A DNA stretch of 48,545 nt from an uncultured Rhodospirillales bacterium. GTDB lineage: Bacteria; Pseudomonadota; Alphaproteobacteria; ATCC43930; CGMCC-115725. The position numbers and the translations under genes were made by a program. The notes under the pieces were generated by a model that had not been told where the DNA came from, ran no database searches, and saw only the letters and a list, made by a program, of their open reading frames with translations. This document shows positions 1 to 9,369 of the stretch, piece after piece; the stretch's first letter is position 1, and the number at the start of each line of letters is the position of its first letter. The stretch is from positions 1-48,545 of the forward strand of contig CAIJOA010000010.1 of the NCBI GenBank assembly GCA_903822185.1. Reading direction: 5' to 3'.

Positions 1-2
1 CG

Positions 3-1766
3 AACCTCGGAAACTTGCCGCAATGGGACCTCAAGGACCTGTTTCCCGGCCGCGACAGCCCCGAGCTACGCCAGGCGCTGACCGATACCGAAGAACAATC
101 GAAGAAATTCCGCGCCACCTATGAGGGCAAGCTGACCGGGCTTTCCGGTAAGGATCTCGCCCAGGCGATCGTCGCTTATGAGAAGATCCAGGAATTGCTC
201 GGCCGGATCGGCAGCTTCGCCTATCTCGATTATTGTACCGATATGACGGATGCCGAGACCGGCCGCTTCTTCCAGAACATGCAGGAGCAGACCAACGTCA
301 TTTCGTCCGAGTTGTTGTTCTTCACGCTGGAACTGAACCGGATCGAAGACGCGGCGCTGGCCGAGAAGATGAAGGAGCCGAGCCTCGCCCATTACGGGCC
401 GTGGCTGCGCGACACGCGCGCCTTCCGCCCCTATCAACTCAGCGACGACATCGAAAAGCTGCTGCACGAAAAATATCCCGCCGGGCGCGCCGCCTGGACG
501 CGGCTTTATGACGAGATGAGCGCCGACCTGCGTTTTCCCGTCGGCGGCAAGGATTTGTCGAATGCCGAGGCGCTGCATCTGCTGTCGGACCCCGACGCAG
601 CGGTCCGCAAGGAAGCCGCGAAATCGTTGGGCAAGGTGTTCGGTGAAAACGCCCGCACCTTCGCGCTGATCACCAACACGCTGGCCAAAGACAAAGAGAT
701 CGAAGATCGCTGGCGCGGCTTCAAGCGGCCGATCTCGTCGCGCAATCTCGGCAACTATGTCGAAGACGAAGTGGTCGATGCGCTGATCGCGGCGGTGCGC
801 TCGTCATTCCCCGCCATCTCGCATCGCTATTACAAACTGAAAGCCAAATGGTTCGGCGTCGAGGCGATGCCCTATTGGGACCGCAACGCGCCGCTGCCCG
901 ACGAGGACGAACGCAGCTTCACCTGGAACGATGCCGAGACGACCGTGCTGGGCGCCTACAACGCGTTTTCGCCCGACATGGCCGCGGTCGGCAGGCGCTT
1001 CTTCGAGAATAAATGGATCGATGCGCCGACGAAGGCCAGCAAGGCATCGGGCGCTTTCGCCCATCCGACCGTGCCGAGCGCGCATCCCTATCTACTGCTG
1101 AACTATCAAGGCAAGGCGCGCGACGTGATGACGCTCGCGCATGAGTTAGGCCATGGCGTTCATCAGGTATTGGCGGGTCCGCAAGGCGCGCTGATGTCGG
1201 ACACGCCGCTGACGCTCGCCGAAACCGCGTCGGTATTCGGCGAGATGCTGACTTTCCGCGCGATGCTGAAGGCCGAGACCGATCCGAAGAAGCGCAAGGC
1301 GATGCTCGCCTCGAAGGTCGAGGACATGATCAACACCGTCGTGCGCCAGACCGCCTTCGTCGAATTTGAAATCCGGCTGCATGACGAGCGCCGCAACGGC
1401 GAGATGACGCCTGAGCGCATCGGTGAAATCTGGATGTCGGTGCAGAGCGAAAGCCTGGGCCCGGCGATTAAGTTCGAAGACGAATATCGCTGGTACTGGA
1501 CCTATATCCCGCATTTCATCCATACGCCGTTTTACGTTTATGCCTATGCCTTCGGTGATTGCCTGGTGAACTCGCTCTATGCCGTCTATCAGGGCGCACA
1601 GGACGGGTTCGCGGCGAAGTATCTCGACATGCTGCGCGCCGGCGGCACCAAGCGGCATAAGGAATTGCTGGCGCCGTTCGGGCTCGATGCCTCCGATCCG
1701 AAGTTCTGGCACAAGGGTCTGTCGATGATCTCGGGCTTCATCGACGAACTCGAAGCCCTCGGTTAA
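3..1766 (+). CDS. pepF: M3 family oligoendopeptidase (PepF-like), 5' end cut by window edge
   Basis: A zinc metallopeptidase that cuts short peptides in the cytoplasm. Counting from a TTG at 15, the zinc site HELGH lies at residues 376-380 and a further metal-ligand Glu lies near 403 in LAETASVFGE, the spacing expected of the M3 (thimet/PepF) family. The usual PepF C-terminal helical region, rich in aromatic residues (YWTYIPHFIHTPFYVYAYA), is present. The frame is open from base 3 through NLGNLPQWDL, which is how these proteins normally begin, so the true start is probably a few codons left of the window rather than the TTG at 15. About 583 residues are visible against roughly 600 for the family. 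The next gene begins 14 bases downstream on the same strand. Family assignment is secure; the symbol is by resemblance. Confidence 0.9.
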   Translation, partial: NLGNLPQWDLKDLFPGRDSPELRQALTDTEEQSKKFRATYEGKLTGLSGKDLAQAIVAYEKIQELLGRIGSFAYLDYCTDMTDAETGRFFQNMQEQTNVISSELLFFTLELNRIEDAALAEKMKEPSLAHYGPWLRDTRAFRPYQLSDDIEKLLHEKYPAGRAAWTRLYDEMSADLRFPVGGKDLSNAEALHLLSDPDAAVRKEAAKSLGKVFGENARTFALITNTLAKDKEIEDRWRGFKRPISSRNLGNYVEDEVVDALIAAVRSSFPAISHRYYKLKAKWFGVEAMPYWDRNAPLPDEDERSFTWNDAETTVLGAYNAFSPDMAAVGRRFFENKWIDAPTKASKASGAFAHPTVPSAHPYLLLNYQGKARDVMTLAHELGHGVHQVLAGPQGALMSDTPLTLAETASVFGEMLTFRAMLKAETDPKKRKAMLASKVEDMINTVVRQTAFVEFEIRLHDERRNGEMTPERIGEIWMSVQSESLGPAIKFEDEYRWYWTYIPHFIHTPFYVYAYAFGDCLVNSLYAVYQGAQDGFAAKYLDMLRAGGTKRHKELLAPFGLDASDPKFWHKGLSMISGFIDELEALG

Positions 1767-1780
1767 GCGTAGGACAGTTT

Positions 1781-3154
1781 ATGGCGCAGGATGACGACAG
1801 TCTTACCGGACGCATCAAACGCTATGCGCGTGTTTCGACCACCATGGGCGGTCTCGCCGCGCGCTTGGCCGGGCAACGCTATCTCGGCATCGAGATCGAT
1901 AAATCCAATCACGCGACCGACCTGACCAAAGCCCTCGGTGGCATCAAAGGGCCGTTGATGAAGGTGGCGCAGTTACTCGCCACCATCCCCAACGCCTTGC
2001 CGAAAGAATACGCGCAGGAACTGGCGACGCTGCAGTCGAATGCGCCGTCGATGGGTTGGCCCTTCGTCAAACGCCGCATGGCGAGCGAGCTGGGCGAGAA
2101 ATGGGAACAGCGTTTCAAAAGCTTCGAGCATGAAGCCGCGCATGCGGCCTCGTTGGGTCAGGTTCACCGCGCCGTCGGCAAGGACGGCAGCAAGCTGGCC
2201 TGCAAACTGCAATATCCCGATATGGCATCGGCGGTCGAAGCCGATCTGACGCAGCTTAAATTCTTCCTATCGATGTACGAACGCTATGACCGTACCGTCA
2301 CCACCGACGAGGTTCATACCGAGATCGGCGAGCGGCTGCGCGAAGAACTCGACTACACCCGCGAAGCGTCGCATATGCGGTTTTACGCCTTGATGCTGGC
2401 CAAGGAAGACGGCGTCACCGTCCCGACCGCGGTGCCAGATCTATCGACGTCGCGGCTTTTGACCATGAATTGGATCGAGGGCACGCCGCTGCTCGAAGCG
2501 GTCAAACGATCCGTCGCCGACCGCAACGAGATCGCCCGCAATCTGTTCCGTGCCTGGTACGTGCCGTTTTATTATTACGGCGTCATCCACGGCGACCCGC
2601 ATCTCGGCAATTACACCGTCCGCGACGATAACGGCATCAACCTGCTGGATTTCGGCTGCATCCGCGTTTTCGATGCGAAATTCGTCAAAGGCGTGATCGA
2701 CCTCTATCGCGCGTTGGATCAGAACGACAACGACCTGGCCGTTGCCGCTTATCACAGTTGGGGCTTCGGCAAGCTCGATAACGAGATCATCGAGGTCCTC
2801 AACCGCTGGGCGCGCTTCATCTATGCCCCGCTGTTAGAAGACCGGAAGCGCCGCATCCAGGAACGCGAGGAGGAAGGCGTCTATGGCCGCGAACTGGCCG
2901 AAGGCGTCCATCGCGAGCTGCGCCGCCTGGGCGGGATCAAGCCGCCGCGCGAATTCGTCTTCATGGACCGCGCCGCGCTGGGCCTCGGCTCGGTTTTCAC
3001 CCATCTGAAGGCCGAAGTGAACTGGCATCGGCTGTTTCACGAGCTGATCGCCGACTTCGACTCGGACGCCCTCGACAAGCGCCAGAAAAAAGCCATGAAG
3101 GACGCGGGTGTTCCGATGGCCAACCCGCCGAAAACCGGCAGAAAACGGCGCTAG
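1781..3154 (+). CDS. ABC1/UbiB/AarF family kinase-like protein
   Basis: An atypical protein-kinase-like ATPase of the ABC1/UbiB group, members of which support ubiquinone biosynthesis or lipid handling at the membrane. What is visible: the N-terminal QxxLATxPxALP region, the alanine-rich nucleotide loop with SLGQVHRA near residues 125-132, the invariant lysine in ACKLQYPD, the catalytic-loop motif HGDPHLGN at 270-277, and DFG at 290-292. The hallmark KxGQ of the family is read here as KVAQ at 61-64, a Gly to Ala change. There is no C-terminal transmembrane pair as in E. coli UbiB; the tail is basic (KTGRKRR). It follows the peptidase by 14 bases and may be co-transcribed with it. I infer an ABC1 role but cannot say whether ubiquinone is the process served. 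Confidence 0.85.
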   Translation: MAQDDDSLTGRIKRYARVSTTMGGLAARLAGQRYLGIEIDKSNHATDLTKALGGIKGPLMKVAQLLATIPNALPKEYAQELATLQSNAPSMGWPFVKRRMASELGEKWEQRFKSFEHEAAHAASLGQVHRAVGKDGSKLACKLQYPDMASAVEADLTQLKFFLSMYERYDRTVTTDEVHTEIGERLREELDYTREASHMRFYALMLAKEDGVTVPTAVPDLSTSRLLTMNWIEGTPLLEAVKRSVADRNEIARNLFRAWYVPFYYYGVIHGDPHLGNYTVRDDNGINLLDFGCIRVFDAKFVKGVIDLYRALDQNDNDLAVAAYHSWGFGKLDNEIIEVLNRWARFIYAPLLEDRKRRIQEREEEGVYGRELAEGVHRELRRLGGIKPPREFVFMDRAALGLGSVFTHLKAEVNWHRLFHELIADFDSDALDKRQKKAMKDAGVPMANPPKTGRKRR

Positions 3155-3260
3155 AACCCTTGCCCGCGGGCAGGCTTGGCCTTAAGAGATTCGTGAGGGA
3201 AGTAAATGCCACGGCGAACCGTTATCGCCGGCACGAACCTTCTGCGCGTCGAGAGAATTT

Positions 3261-4265
3261 ATGAGCAAAACGATCCTCGTTACCGGCGGTGCCGGCTATA
3301 TCGGTTCCCATGCCTGCAAGGCACTGGCGAAAGCCGGCTATGAACCGGTCGCTTATGACAATCTGGTCTATGGCCATCGCGAATCCGTCAAATGGGGGCC
3401 GCTGATCGAGGGCGACCTTGCCGATCGCACCCTGCTGGCCGAGACCATCTGCCGCTACAACATCGCCGCCGTGATCCATTTCGCGGCCTATGCCTATGTC
3501 GGCGAGTCGGTCGAGAAGCCCGAGAAATATTTCCAGAACAACGTCGTCAACAGCTTCGGCTTGATGGAAGTGCTGCAGCAGACCGGGGTGAAGTCGATCG
3601 TCTTCTCCTCGACCTGTGCCACCTACGGCCTGCCCGAACAGATGCCGATCCGCGAAGAGACGCCGCAAAAGCCGGTCAATCCTTACGGCGAAACCAAGCT
3701 GATGATCGAGAAGGCGCTCTATTGGTTCGGCGTCGCGCATGGTTTGAAATATGTCGCACTGCGCTACTTCAATGCCGCCGGCGCCGACCCGGATGGCGAG
3801 ATCGGCGAATGCCATGATCCCGAGACGCATCTCATTCCGCTGATCCTCGACGCCGCGATGGGCCGCCGGGCGCAGATCGATGTCTTCGGCACCGATTACC
3901 CGACCCCCGACGGCAGCGCCGTGCGCGATTACATCCATGTGCAGGATCTGGCCGAGGCGCATGTCCGCGCGCTGAATTATCTGGAATTGGGTGGCGAAAG
4001 CGTCGCGCTCAATCTCGGCACCGGCATCGGTCATTCCGTGCGCGAAACCATTGAAGCCGCGCGCCGTATCACCGGCCGCCCGATTCACGCCCGGGAAACC
4101 GCGCGCCGTGCCGGCGATCCGCCGGTGTTGGTCGCCGACGCAACGCGGGCGCGCGAGACGCTGGGCTGGACCCCGCAACTCGCCTCACTTGATCGCATTA
4201 TTGGTACGGCTTGGGACTGGCATCAAAAGGTGCATGCCCAAGGCGCAAAGGGAGCAGGACACTGA
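3261..4265 (+). CDS. galE: UDP-glucose 4-epimerase
   Basis: Interconverts UDP-glucose and UDP-galactose in the cytoplasm, supplying UDP-galactose for glycan synthesis. An extended SDR: the NAD-binding motif TGGAGYIGSH is at residues 8-17, the catalytic Ser/Thr lies in SSTCATYG, and the YxxxK pair is Tyr142 and Lys146 in NPYGETK. Its 334 residues match the family. The stop codon shares one base with the start of the next gene (TGATG at 4263-4267), so translation is coupled with the hydrolase/transferase fusion. That arrangement suggests the epimerase feeds the neighbouring glycosyltransferase rather than acting only in galactose breakdown. About 106 non-coding bases lie upstream and probably hold the operon promoter, though I see no clear boxes. 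Confidence 0.93.
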   Translation: MSKTILVTGGAGYIGSHACKALAKAGYEPVAYDNLVYGHRESVKWGPLIEGDLADRTLLAETICRYNIAAVIHFAAYAYVGESVEKPEKYFQNNVVNSFGLMEVLQQTGVKSIVFSSTCATYGLPEQMPIREETPQKPVNPYGETKLMIEKALYWFGVAHGLKYVALRYFNAAGADPDGEIGECHDPETHLIPLILDAAMGRRAQIDVFGTDYPTPDGSAVRDYIHVQDLAEAHVRALNYLELGGESVALNLGTGIGHSVRETIEAARRITGRPIHARETARRAGDPPVLVADATRARETLGWTPQLASLDRIIGTAWDWHQKVHAQGAKGAGH

Positions 4266-6817
4266 TGGCACCCGATTCGACGGTTGCGCCGCAAGACGGC
4301 ATACGCGCGGCAGCGGGTCGCCCCAAGATCCAGGTTCACGGCAAATTCTTCTTCGAAGGCGAAGAGAAGTTTTTCGTCAAAGGCGTGACCTACGGGCCGT
4401 TCGGTCCCGGCACGCACGGCACGCAATTCCCCGAGCGTGACGTCGCCGACCGCGACTTCACCTTGATGAAGGAAGCGGGCGTCAACACCGTCCGCGTCTT
4501 CACCCCGCCGCCGATCTGGCTGCTGGATATGGCCGACGATCACGGCCTTCGCATGCTGATCGGCATTCCCTGGTCGCAGCACGTCACCTTCCTCGACAGC
4601 ACCCAGATCCAGCGCGATATCGAGCGATCGGTCATCGACACCGTCAAGACGATGAACCGCCATCCGGCGATCTTCGCCTATCTTGTCGGTAACGAGATTC
4701 CGCCCGACATGGTGCGCTGGCATGGGCCGAACAAGGTCCGCGCGTTCCTGAAGAACCTCGTCGGGCTGATCAAAGAGATCGATCCGGATCGTCTGGTTTC
4801 TTATGCGAACTTCCCCTCGACCGAATATCTGACGGTCGATTTCGCCGACTTCCTTTGCTTCAACGTCTATCTGCACAACGAAAATGCTTTCCGCCGCTAT
4901 ATCTCGCGGCTGCATAACCTCGCGGTCGATCGGCCGTTGGTGCTGACCGAATTCGGCATCGATTCGATGCGCGAAGGCAACGAGGAACAAGCGCATATCC
5001 TCTCGTGGCAACTTCGCACCGCCTATGAGATGGGCGTTGCCGGCGCTTTTGTCTTCGCCTGGACCGACGAATGGTTCACCGGCGGTCATCTGATCGAGGA
5101 TTGGCTGTTTGGTATCGTCGATCGCCATCGCGAACCGAAGCCGGCGTTCGAATCCGTACGCGAGCGTTATCAAGGCCCGATCCCGCCGCCGCTGCCGCGC
5201 ACGCCGCGCGTATCGGTCGTGGTCTGTACCTACAATGCCGAACGCACGTTGGGGCCTTGCCTCGAATCTTTGGCGAAGCTGAATTACCCCGATTACGAAG
5301 TCATCGTCGTCAATGACGGCTCGAACGACGGCAGCCTGCCGATCGCCGAACGCTTCGGCTATTGCCGCATCATCTCGCAGCCCAATAAGGGCCTCTCCGT
5401 CGCGCGCAATGTCGGCGCGCAGGAATCGACCGGCGAGATCGTCGCCTATACCGACAGCGATTGCGTCGCCGATCCCGATTGGCTGACCTATCTCGTCGCC
5501 AAGATGGAAAGTTCCAATCTGGTCGCTTGCGGCGGCCCGAACTTCCCACCGCCCGAAGATAATCTCATTCCCTCGGCGGTCGCGGTTTCGCCGGGCGGCC
5601 CGACCCACGTCCTTCTGTCGGACGACACGGCCGAGCATATCGCCGGCTGCAACATGGCGTTCCGCCGCGATGTCCTTTTGGCGCTGGGCGGTTTCGATCC
5701 GGTCTATCGCGCGGCCGGTGACGATGTCGATATCTGCTGGCGCTTTCAGGATGCGGGCCACACCATCGGCTTCAGCCCGTCCGCCGTCGTCTGGCATTTC
5801 CGCCGCAACACGGTGAAGGCCTATCTCGGCCAGCAGCGCGGTTACGGCAAGGCCGAGGCGCTGGTCTATTCGAAGCATCCGATCCGCTTCAACCTGTTCG
5901 GCCAGGCCAAATGGCTCGGCCGTATCTATGGCGATCTGTCAGCCGCGCTGCTGGTTTCGCGCCGGCCGGTGATTTATTCGGGCGTGTTCGGGCGTGGCCT
6001 GTTCCAGACCATGTACGAGCCGCCATCGTCGCTGGCGCAATTCCTGCCGATGACGTTCGAATGGAACGTCGTCGCGATCCTTCTCGCCATCGCCGGCATC
6101 ATCGCCGGCGGCTGGGCCTTCCTGCTGCTGGTCCCGATCGCGATCACCTGGGTCTTGTGCATCAACGGCGCGTTGCGCGCGCCGATCGACAAGCGGTTCC
6201 GCGGCATCAAAGCCCGCGCGCTGGTCGCCATGCTGATCTATCTCGGCCCGATCCTGCGCGGCTGGGAACGCCTCAAATGGCGTTGGCGCGAAATGGAATC
6301 GACCGACACCACGACCGGTTCGCTCGATCAGACCAGCAGCAAGGCGCGGATCGATTGGCGCGAACGCGCCATGTATCTCTCCTATTGGAGCGAGAAGAGT
6401 GACGAGAAGGAAGTCATTCTCGGCGAATTGATGCGCTTCCTCGCGCCGCAAAAATACTTCATCCAGACCGATCAAGGCTGGAACGATTGGGATCTGAAGA
6501 TCGCGCGCGGCCTTTGGAGCCGTGCCTATGTGCTGGTCTGCACCGAGAATCACGGCGGCGAGAAACGGCTGCAGCGCGTCCGCTGCACCATGAAGCTGTC
6601 GCGCTTCTCGGCCTTCGTGCTGCGCGGCTATGCGGTGGCGACGGCGGCGGTGCTAATCCTCGACGCGCCGGGATGGGCCGTCGGGATTGGGCTTCTAGGC
6701 CTCGCCCAATGCGGACTGATCTTCTATCGCACGATCGAGTTCGGCAAGTTGATGCACCGAGTCATCGACACGGTCGCGAAGCGCCAGAACCTCACCCCTT
6801 TCAAAGCAGCTCCATGA
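4265..6817 (+). CDS. Fusion of GH clan-A TIM-barrel hydrolase and GT2 glycosyltransferase, membrane-anchored
   Basis: An 850-residue fusion. Residues about 20-300 form a GH2/GH5-like TIM barrel with likely acid/base Glu144 (VGNEIP) and nucleophile Glu229 (LTEFGID), 85 residues apart as usual for clan A. Residues about 315-560 are a GT2 domain: VSVVVCTYN, the metal-binding TDSD (Asp397, Asp399), GCNMAFRR and GDDVD (485-489), the likely general-base region. A hydrophobic stretch at about 600-634, a soluble stretch at about 690-780 that I do not recognise, and a final hydrophobic segment at about 782-820 follow. No signal peptide precedes the barrel, so both active sites probably face the cytoplasm. 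I chose the ATG at 4265 because it overlaps the galE stop; an in-frame TTG at 4211 lies inside galE. The ABC exporter starts 10 bases after the stop. The substrate is unknown; a glycan exported by that transporter is an inference. Confidence 0.82.
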   Translation: MAPDSTVAPQDGIRAAAGRPKIQVHGKFFFEGEEKFFVKGVTYGPFGPGTHGTQFPERDVADRDFTLMKEAGVNTVRVFTPPPIWLLDMADDHGLRMLIGIPWSQHVTFLDSTQIQRDIERSVIDTVKTMNRHPAIFAYLVGNEIPPDMVRWHGPNKVRAFLKNLVGLIKEIDPDRLVSYANFPSTEYLTVDFADFLCFNVYLHNENAFRRYISRLHNLAVDRPLVLTEFGIDSMREGNEEQAHILSWQLRTAYEMGVAGAFVFAWTDEWFTGGHLIEDWLFGIVDRHREPKPAFESVRERYQGPIPPPLPRTPRVSVVVCTYNAERTLGPCLESLAKLNYPDYEVIVVNDGSNDGSLPIAERFGYCRIISQPNKGLSVARNVGAQESTGEIVAYTDSDCVADPDWLTYLVAKMESSNLVACGGPNFPPPEDNLIPSAVAVSPGGPTHVLLSDDTAEHIAGCNMAFRRDVLLALGGFDPVYRAAGDDVDICWRFQDAGHTIGFSPSAVVWHFRRNTVKAYLGQQRGYGKAEALVYSKHPIRFNLFGQAKWLGRIYGDLSAALLVSRRPVIYSGVFGRGLFQTMYEPPSSLAQFLPMTFEWNVVAILLAIAGIIAGGWAFLLLVPIAITWVLCINGALRAPIDKRFRGIKARALVAMLIYLGPILRGWERLKWRWREMESTDTTTGSLDQTSSKARIDWRERAMYLSYWSEKSDEKEVILGELMRFLAPQKYFIQTDQGWNDWDLKIARGLWSRAYVLVCTENHGGEKRLQRVRCTMKLSRFSAFVLRGYAVATAAVLILDAPGWAVGIGLLGLAQCGLIFYRTIEFGKLMHRVIDTVAKRQNLTPFKAAP

Positions 6818-6827
6818 ACGCACCCGC

Positions 6828-8618
6828 ATGATCAGCCTCATCAAAAAGCTGCTGCCTTATCTGAGCCCCTATAAATGGCGGCTGATCTGGGCGTTCGCAC
6901 AAATCTTCCTGGTGTCCAGCTTCGAGTTGCTGAAGCCATGGCCGCTTCAGCTTGTCATTGATGATGTGCTGGGCGGGAAAGCGCCGATCGTGCCGGGCCT
7001 CTCCGACCTGGCCCCGCTCCAGCTTTTGCTGGTGGCCTGCGTCAGCTTGGTGCTGATCAATCTCTGCGCCGCCGGGCTCAATCTGCTGCACAATGTCACC
7101 ACCATCGCCGTCGGTCAGGGCATGGTCAACGATCTGCGCGGCGCGCTCTATGCGCATCTGCAGCGCCTGTCGCTCGCCTTCCACAGCCGGCAAAAAGTCG
7201 GCGACCTGATGTACCGCATCACCGCCGACAGCTTCGCCGTCCAGACAGTGATAATGAACGGCCTCTTGCCGATCATCTCGGCGGTCGTCCTGCTGGTCGG
7301 AATGCTGGTGGTGATGTTCCCGCTCGACCCCGCGCTGACGCTCGTCTCGCTCGTGGTCGTGCCGTTCCTGTTCATCCTGATCGCGCTCTTCAACAAGAAG
7401 ATCGTCGAGGTCGCCACCGAAGTCCGCGACCGCGAAAGCTACGTCTATACCCTCGTCCAATGGGCGATGAGCTCGATCAAGGTCGTCCAGGCCTTCACCA
7501 AGGAAGAAGAAGAATATCGCCGCTTCATGGGGGCGAGCCGCGCCAGCCTCAACGCGACGCTGCGGCTCTATAGCTGGCAGACCTTCTATTCGGGTGTGGT
7601 CAATTCGCTGATCGCCGCCGGCACCGCGCTGGTGGTCTATGTCGGCGCACGCTCGGTCATGGGCGGGAGCCTAACGATCGGTCAGCTCATCGTCTTCATT
7701 TCGTACCTGGCGCAGCTTTACGTCCCGATCAACCAGATCACCCAAAGCTGGGGCCTTATTTCAGGCGCCCGGATCGGCGCGCGGCGTTCATTCGAAGTGC
7801 TCGATACCGAGCCCGATCTCAAAGACGGCACGCGCGACTTCCCGCCCGAAGGCGCGGTCGGCGCGATCGAATGGCACGATGTCGCGTTCCGTTATCGCGA
7901 AGAGATGCCGGTCCTCAACGGCGTCACGCTGAGCATCAAGCCGGGCATGAAGGTCGCGCTGGTCGGTCCGACCGGCGCCGGCAAATCGACCCTGATGGGC
8001 CTGCTGCCGCGCTTCTTCGACGCGAGCGAGGGCAGCGTCCTGATCGACGGCATCGATGTGAAGGAATACAAGCTCAACTCGCTGCGCCAGCAGATCGGCA
8101 TGGTGCTACAGCCGCCGCTGGTCTTCCCGATGTCGGTCCGCGACAACATCGCCTATGGCAGGCCGGACGCGAGCAACGAAGAGATCGAGATGGCCGCGAA
8201 GATGGCCCGCATCGATACGCTGATCAAATCGCTGCCCCAGGGTTACGACACCATCCTCGGCGACAATGCGACGCTGTCCGAAGGCGAAAAGCAGCGCATG
8301 ACGATCGCCCGCGCGATGCTGCGCAATTCGCGCATCCTGATCCTCGACGAGCCGACATCAGCGCTTGATGTCGAAACCGAAGCGATGGTCATGGACGGCA
8401 TCAACCGCCTGACCGAAGGCCATACGACCTTCATCATCGCCCATCGTCTCTCGACGGTACGCAGCGCGGATCTGATCCTGGTGTTGAAGAACGGCACCAT
8501 CGCCGATGCCGGAAGCTTCGAGGAATTGATGAAGCGGGGCGGCGTCTTCGCCGACCTCTACAATACTCAGTTCGCCGACAGCCCCAGCACCGCCGCGACC
8601 TCGCCCCAGCCGTCATAG
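6828..8618 (+). CDS. ABC half-exporter (TMD-NBD fusion, MsbA/NdvA-like)
   Basis: A half-transporter of 596 residues, expected to work as a homodimer in the inner membrane. An N-terminal six-helix exporter domain covers roughly residues 15-310. The ATPase domain has Walker A GPTGAGKST with Lys386, a Q-loop region after IGMVLQPP, the signature LSEGEKQR at 483-490 (LSEGE instead of LSGGQ), Walker B ILILDEPTSALD with Glu508, and the switch histidine in IIAHRLSTV. Half-exporters of this size export lipid-linked or oligomeric sugars, such as cyclic glucan in rhizobia. Linkage to galE and the GH-GT2 fusion suggests it exports their product. Its last 52 bases run antisense over the 3' end of the TerC-type gene, and the tail after the NBD is low-complexity (SPSTAATSPQPS). 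Confidence 0.9.
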   Translation: MISLIKKLLPYLSPYKWRLIWAFAQIFLVSSFELLKPWPLQLVIDDVLGGKAPIVPGLSDLAPLQLLLVACVSLVLINLCAAGLNLLHNVTTIAVGQGMVNDLRGALYAHLQRLSLAFHSRQKVGDLMYRITADSFAVQTVIMNGLLPIISAVVLLVGMLVVMFPLDPALTLVSLVVVPFLFILIALFNKKIVEVATEVRDRESYVYTLVQWAMSSIKVVQAFTKEEEEYRRFMGASRASLNATLRLYSWQTFYSGVVNSLIAAGTALVVYVGARSVMGGSLTIGQLIVFISYLAQLYVPINQITQSWGLISGARIGARRSFEVLDTEPDLKDGTRDFPPEGAVGAIEWHDVAFRYREEMPVLNGVTLSIKPGMKVALVGPTGAGKSTLMGLLPRFFDASEGSVLIDGIDVKEYKLNSLRQQIGMVLQPPLVFPMSVRDNIAYGRPDASNEEIEMAAKMARIDTLIKSLPQGYDTILGDNATLSEGEKQRMTIARAMLRNSRILILDEPTSALDVETEAMVMDGINRLTEGHTTFIIAHRLSTVRSADLILVLKNGTIADAGSFEELMKRGGVFADLYNTQFADSPSTAATSPQPS

Positions 8619-9190
8619 ATCATCCGCAGCGCGACGAAGGTCACGATCGCAAGACCGCCCCAGGCGATCCAGCGATGCTTACCGATCAGCCGGGCGACGA
8701 TTTCGGACGCGGCGCCCATCAGCGCGACCGACAGCACCAGCCCCGTCACCAGGACCCACATATGGTCCCGCGCCGTTCCCGCCACCGCGAGAACGTTGTC
8801 GAGCGACATCGACAGATCGGCGAGAACGATCTGGGTAAGGGCCTGACGCAGCCCCGGCGCCGGCTTGACCGAATCCGGCGCGTCGTGCCCGCCCGCTGAC
8901 AGATCGCGATAGAATTTCCACGCCACCCATAGCAACAGGATACCCCCGGCCAAGGTAAGGCCGATGATGGCAAGCAATTGCACGGCAACGGCCGCAAGGC
9001 ATATCCGCAGCAGTGTCGCGACAACGATACCGATGACGATGGCGCGCCGGCGCAGCTTCGGCTCGAGGCCCGCGGCCGCCATACCGACGACAACGGCATT
9101 GTCGCCGGCCAACACAACGTCGATGACAACGACCGAAAGAAGCGCCCCGAGCGCGCCCCACTCACCGCTGGGACCGAGAAATTCGAGCAT
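8567..9190 (-). CDS. TerC/YjbE-family integral membrane protein
   Basis: A 207-residue protein of the TerC superfamily (YjbE-type), implicated in metal ion export, in some members manganese. The first helix carries the family motif with acidic residues in the membrane (VIDVVLAGDNAVVVGMAA), and a second matching motif appears later (DLSMSLDNVLAVAGTA), giving the internal repeat typical of the family. About seven hydrophobic segments are visible. It converges on the ABC exporter gene and their coding ends overlap by 52 bases. A modest AGGA precedes the ATG. I see no manganese riboswitch upstream. The metal, if any, cannot be told from sequence. Confidence 0.87.
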   Translation of the reverse strand: MLEFLGPSGEWGALGALLSVVVIDVVLAGDNAVVVGMAAAGLEPKLRRRAIVIGIVVATLLRICLAAVAVQLLAIIGLTLAGGILLLWVAWKFYRDLSAGGHDAPDSVKPAPGLRQALTQIVLADLSMSLDNVLAVAGTARDHMWVLVTGLVLSVALMGAASEIVARLIGKHRWIAWGGLAIVTFVALRMIYDGWGEVAAVLGLSAN

Positions 9191-9369
9191 GTCCTACCAC
9201 TCAATCCGCGCTTGATAGTTAGTCGGTATTGTTCGATTCGGTTCGGGTCAAGCAACGATTCATAAACAATTTCGCCACGGAAAACGGCGCGAAACGGTCA
9301 GATTTTATTTAGCCATTAATTGTTAATGCTTTCCCGCGAGACTCCCGCCGTGTTTGAAGAGGGAAGTTC

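Noticed and set aside
4223-5878. A 551-codon open frame antisense to the GH-GT2 fusion
   Set aside because: Its sequence is rich in Arg/Asp/Gly with no family likeness, and the sense strand carries a clear enzyme.
9231-9244. GTTC-N6-GTTC resembling a LexA box near the TerC/GTPase gap
   Set aside because: The spacing is six, not the required seven, and it does not sit before a gene with a DNA-damage role.
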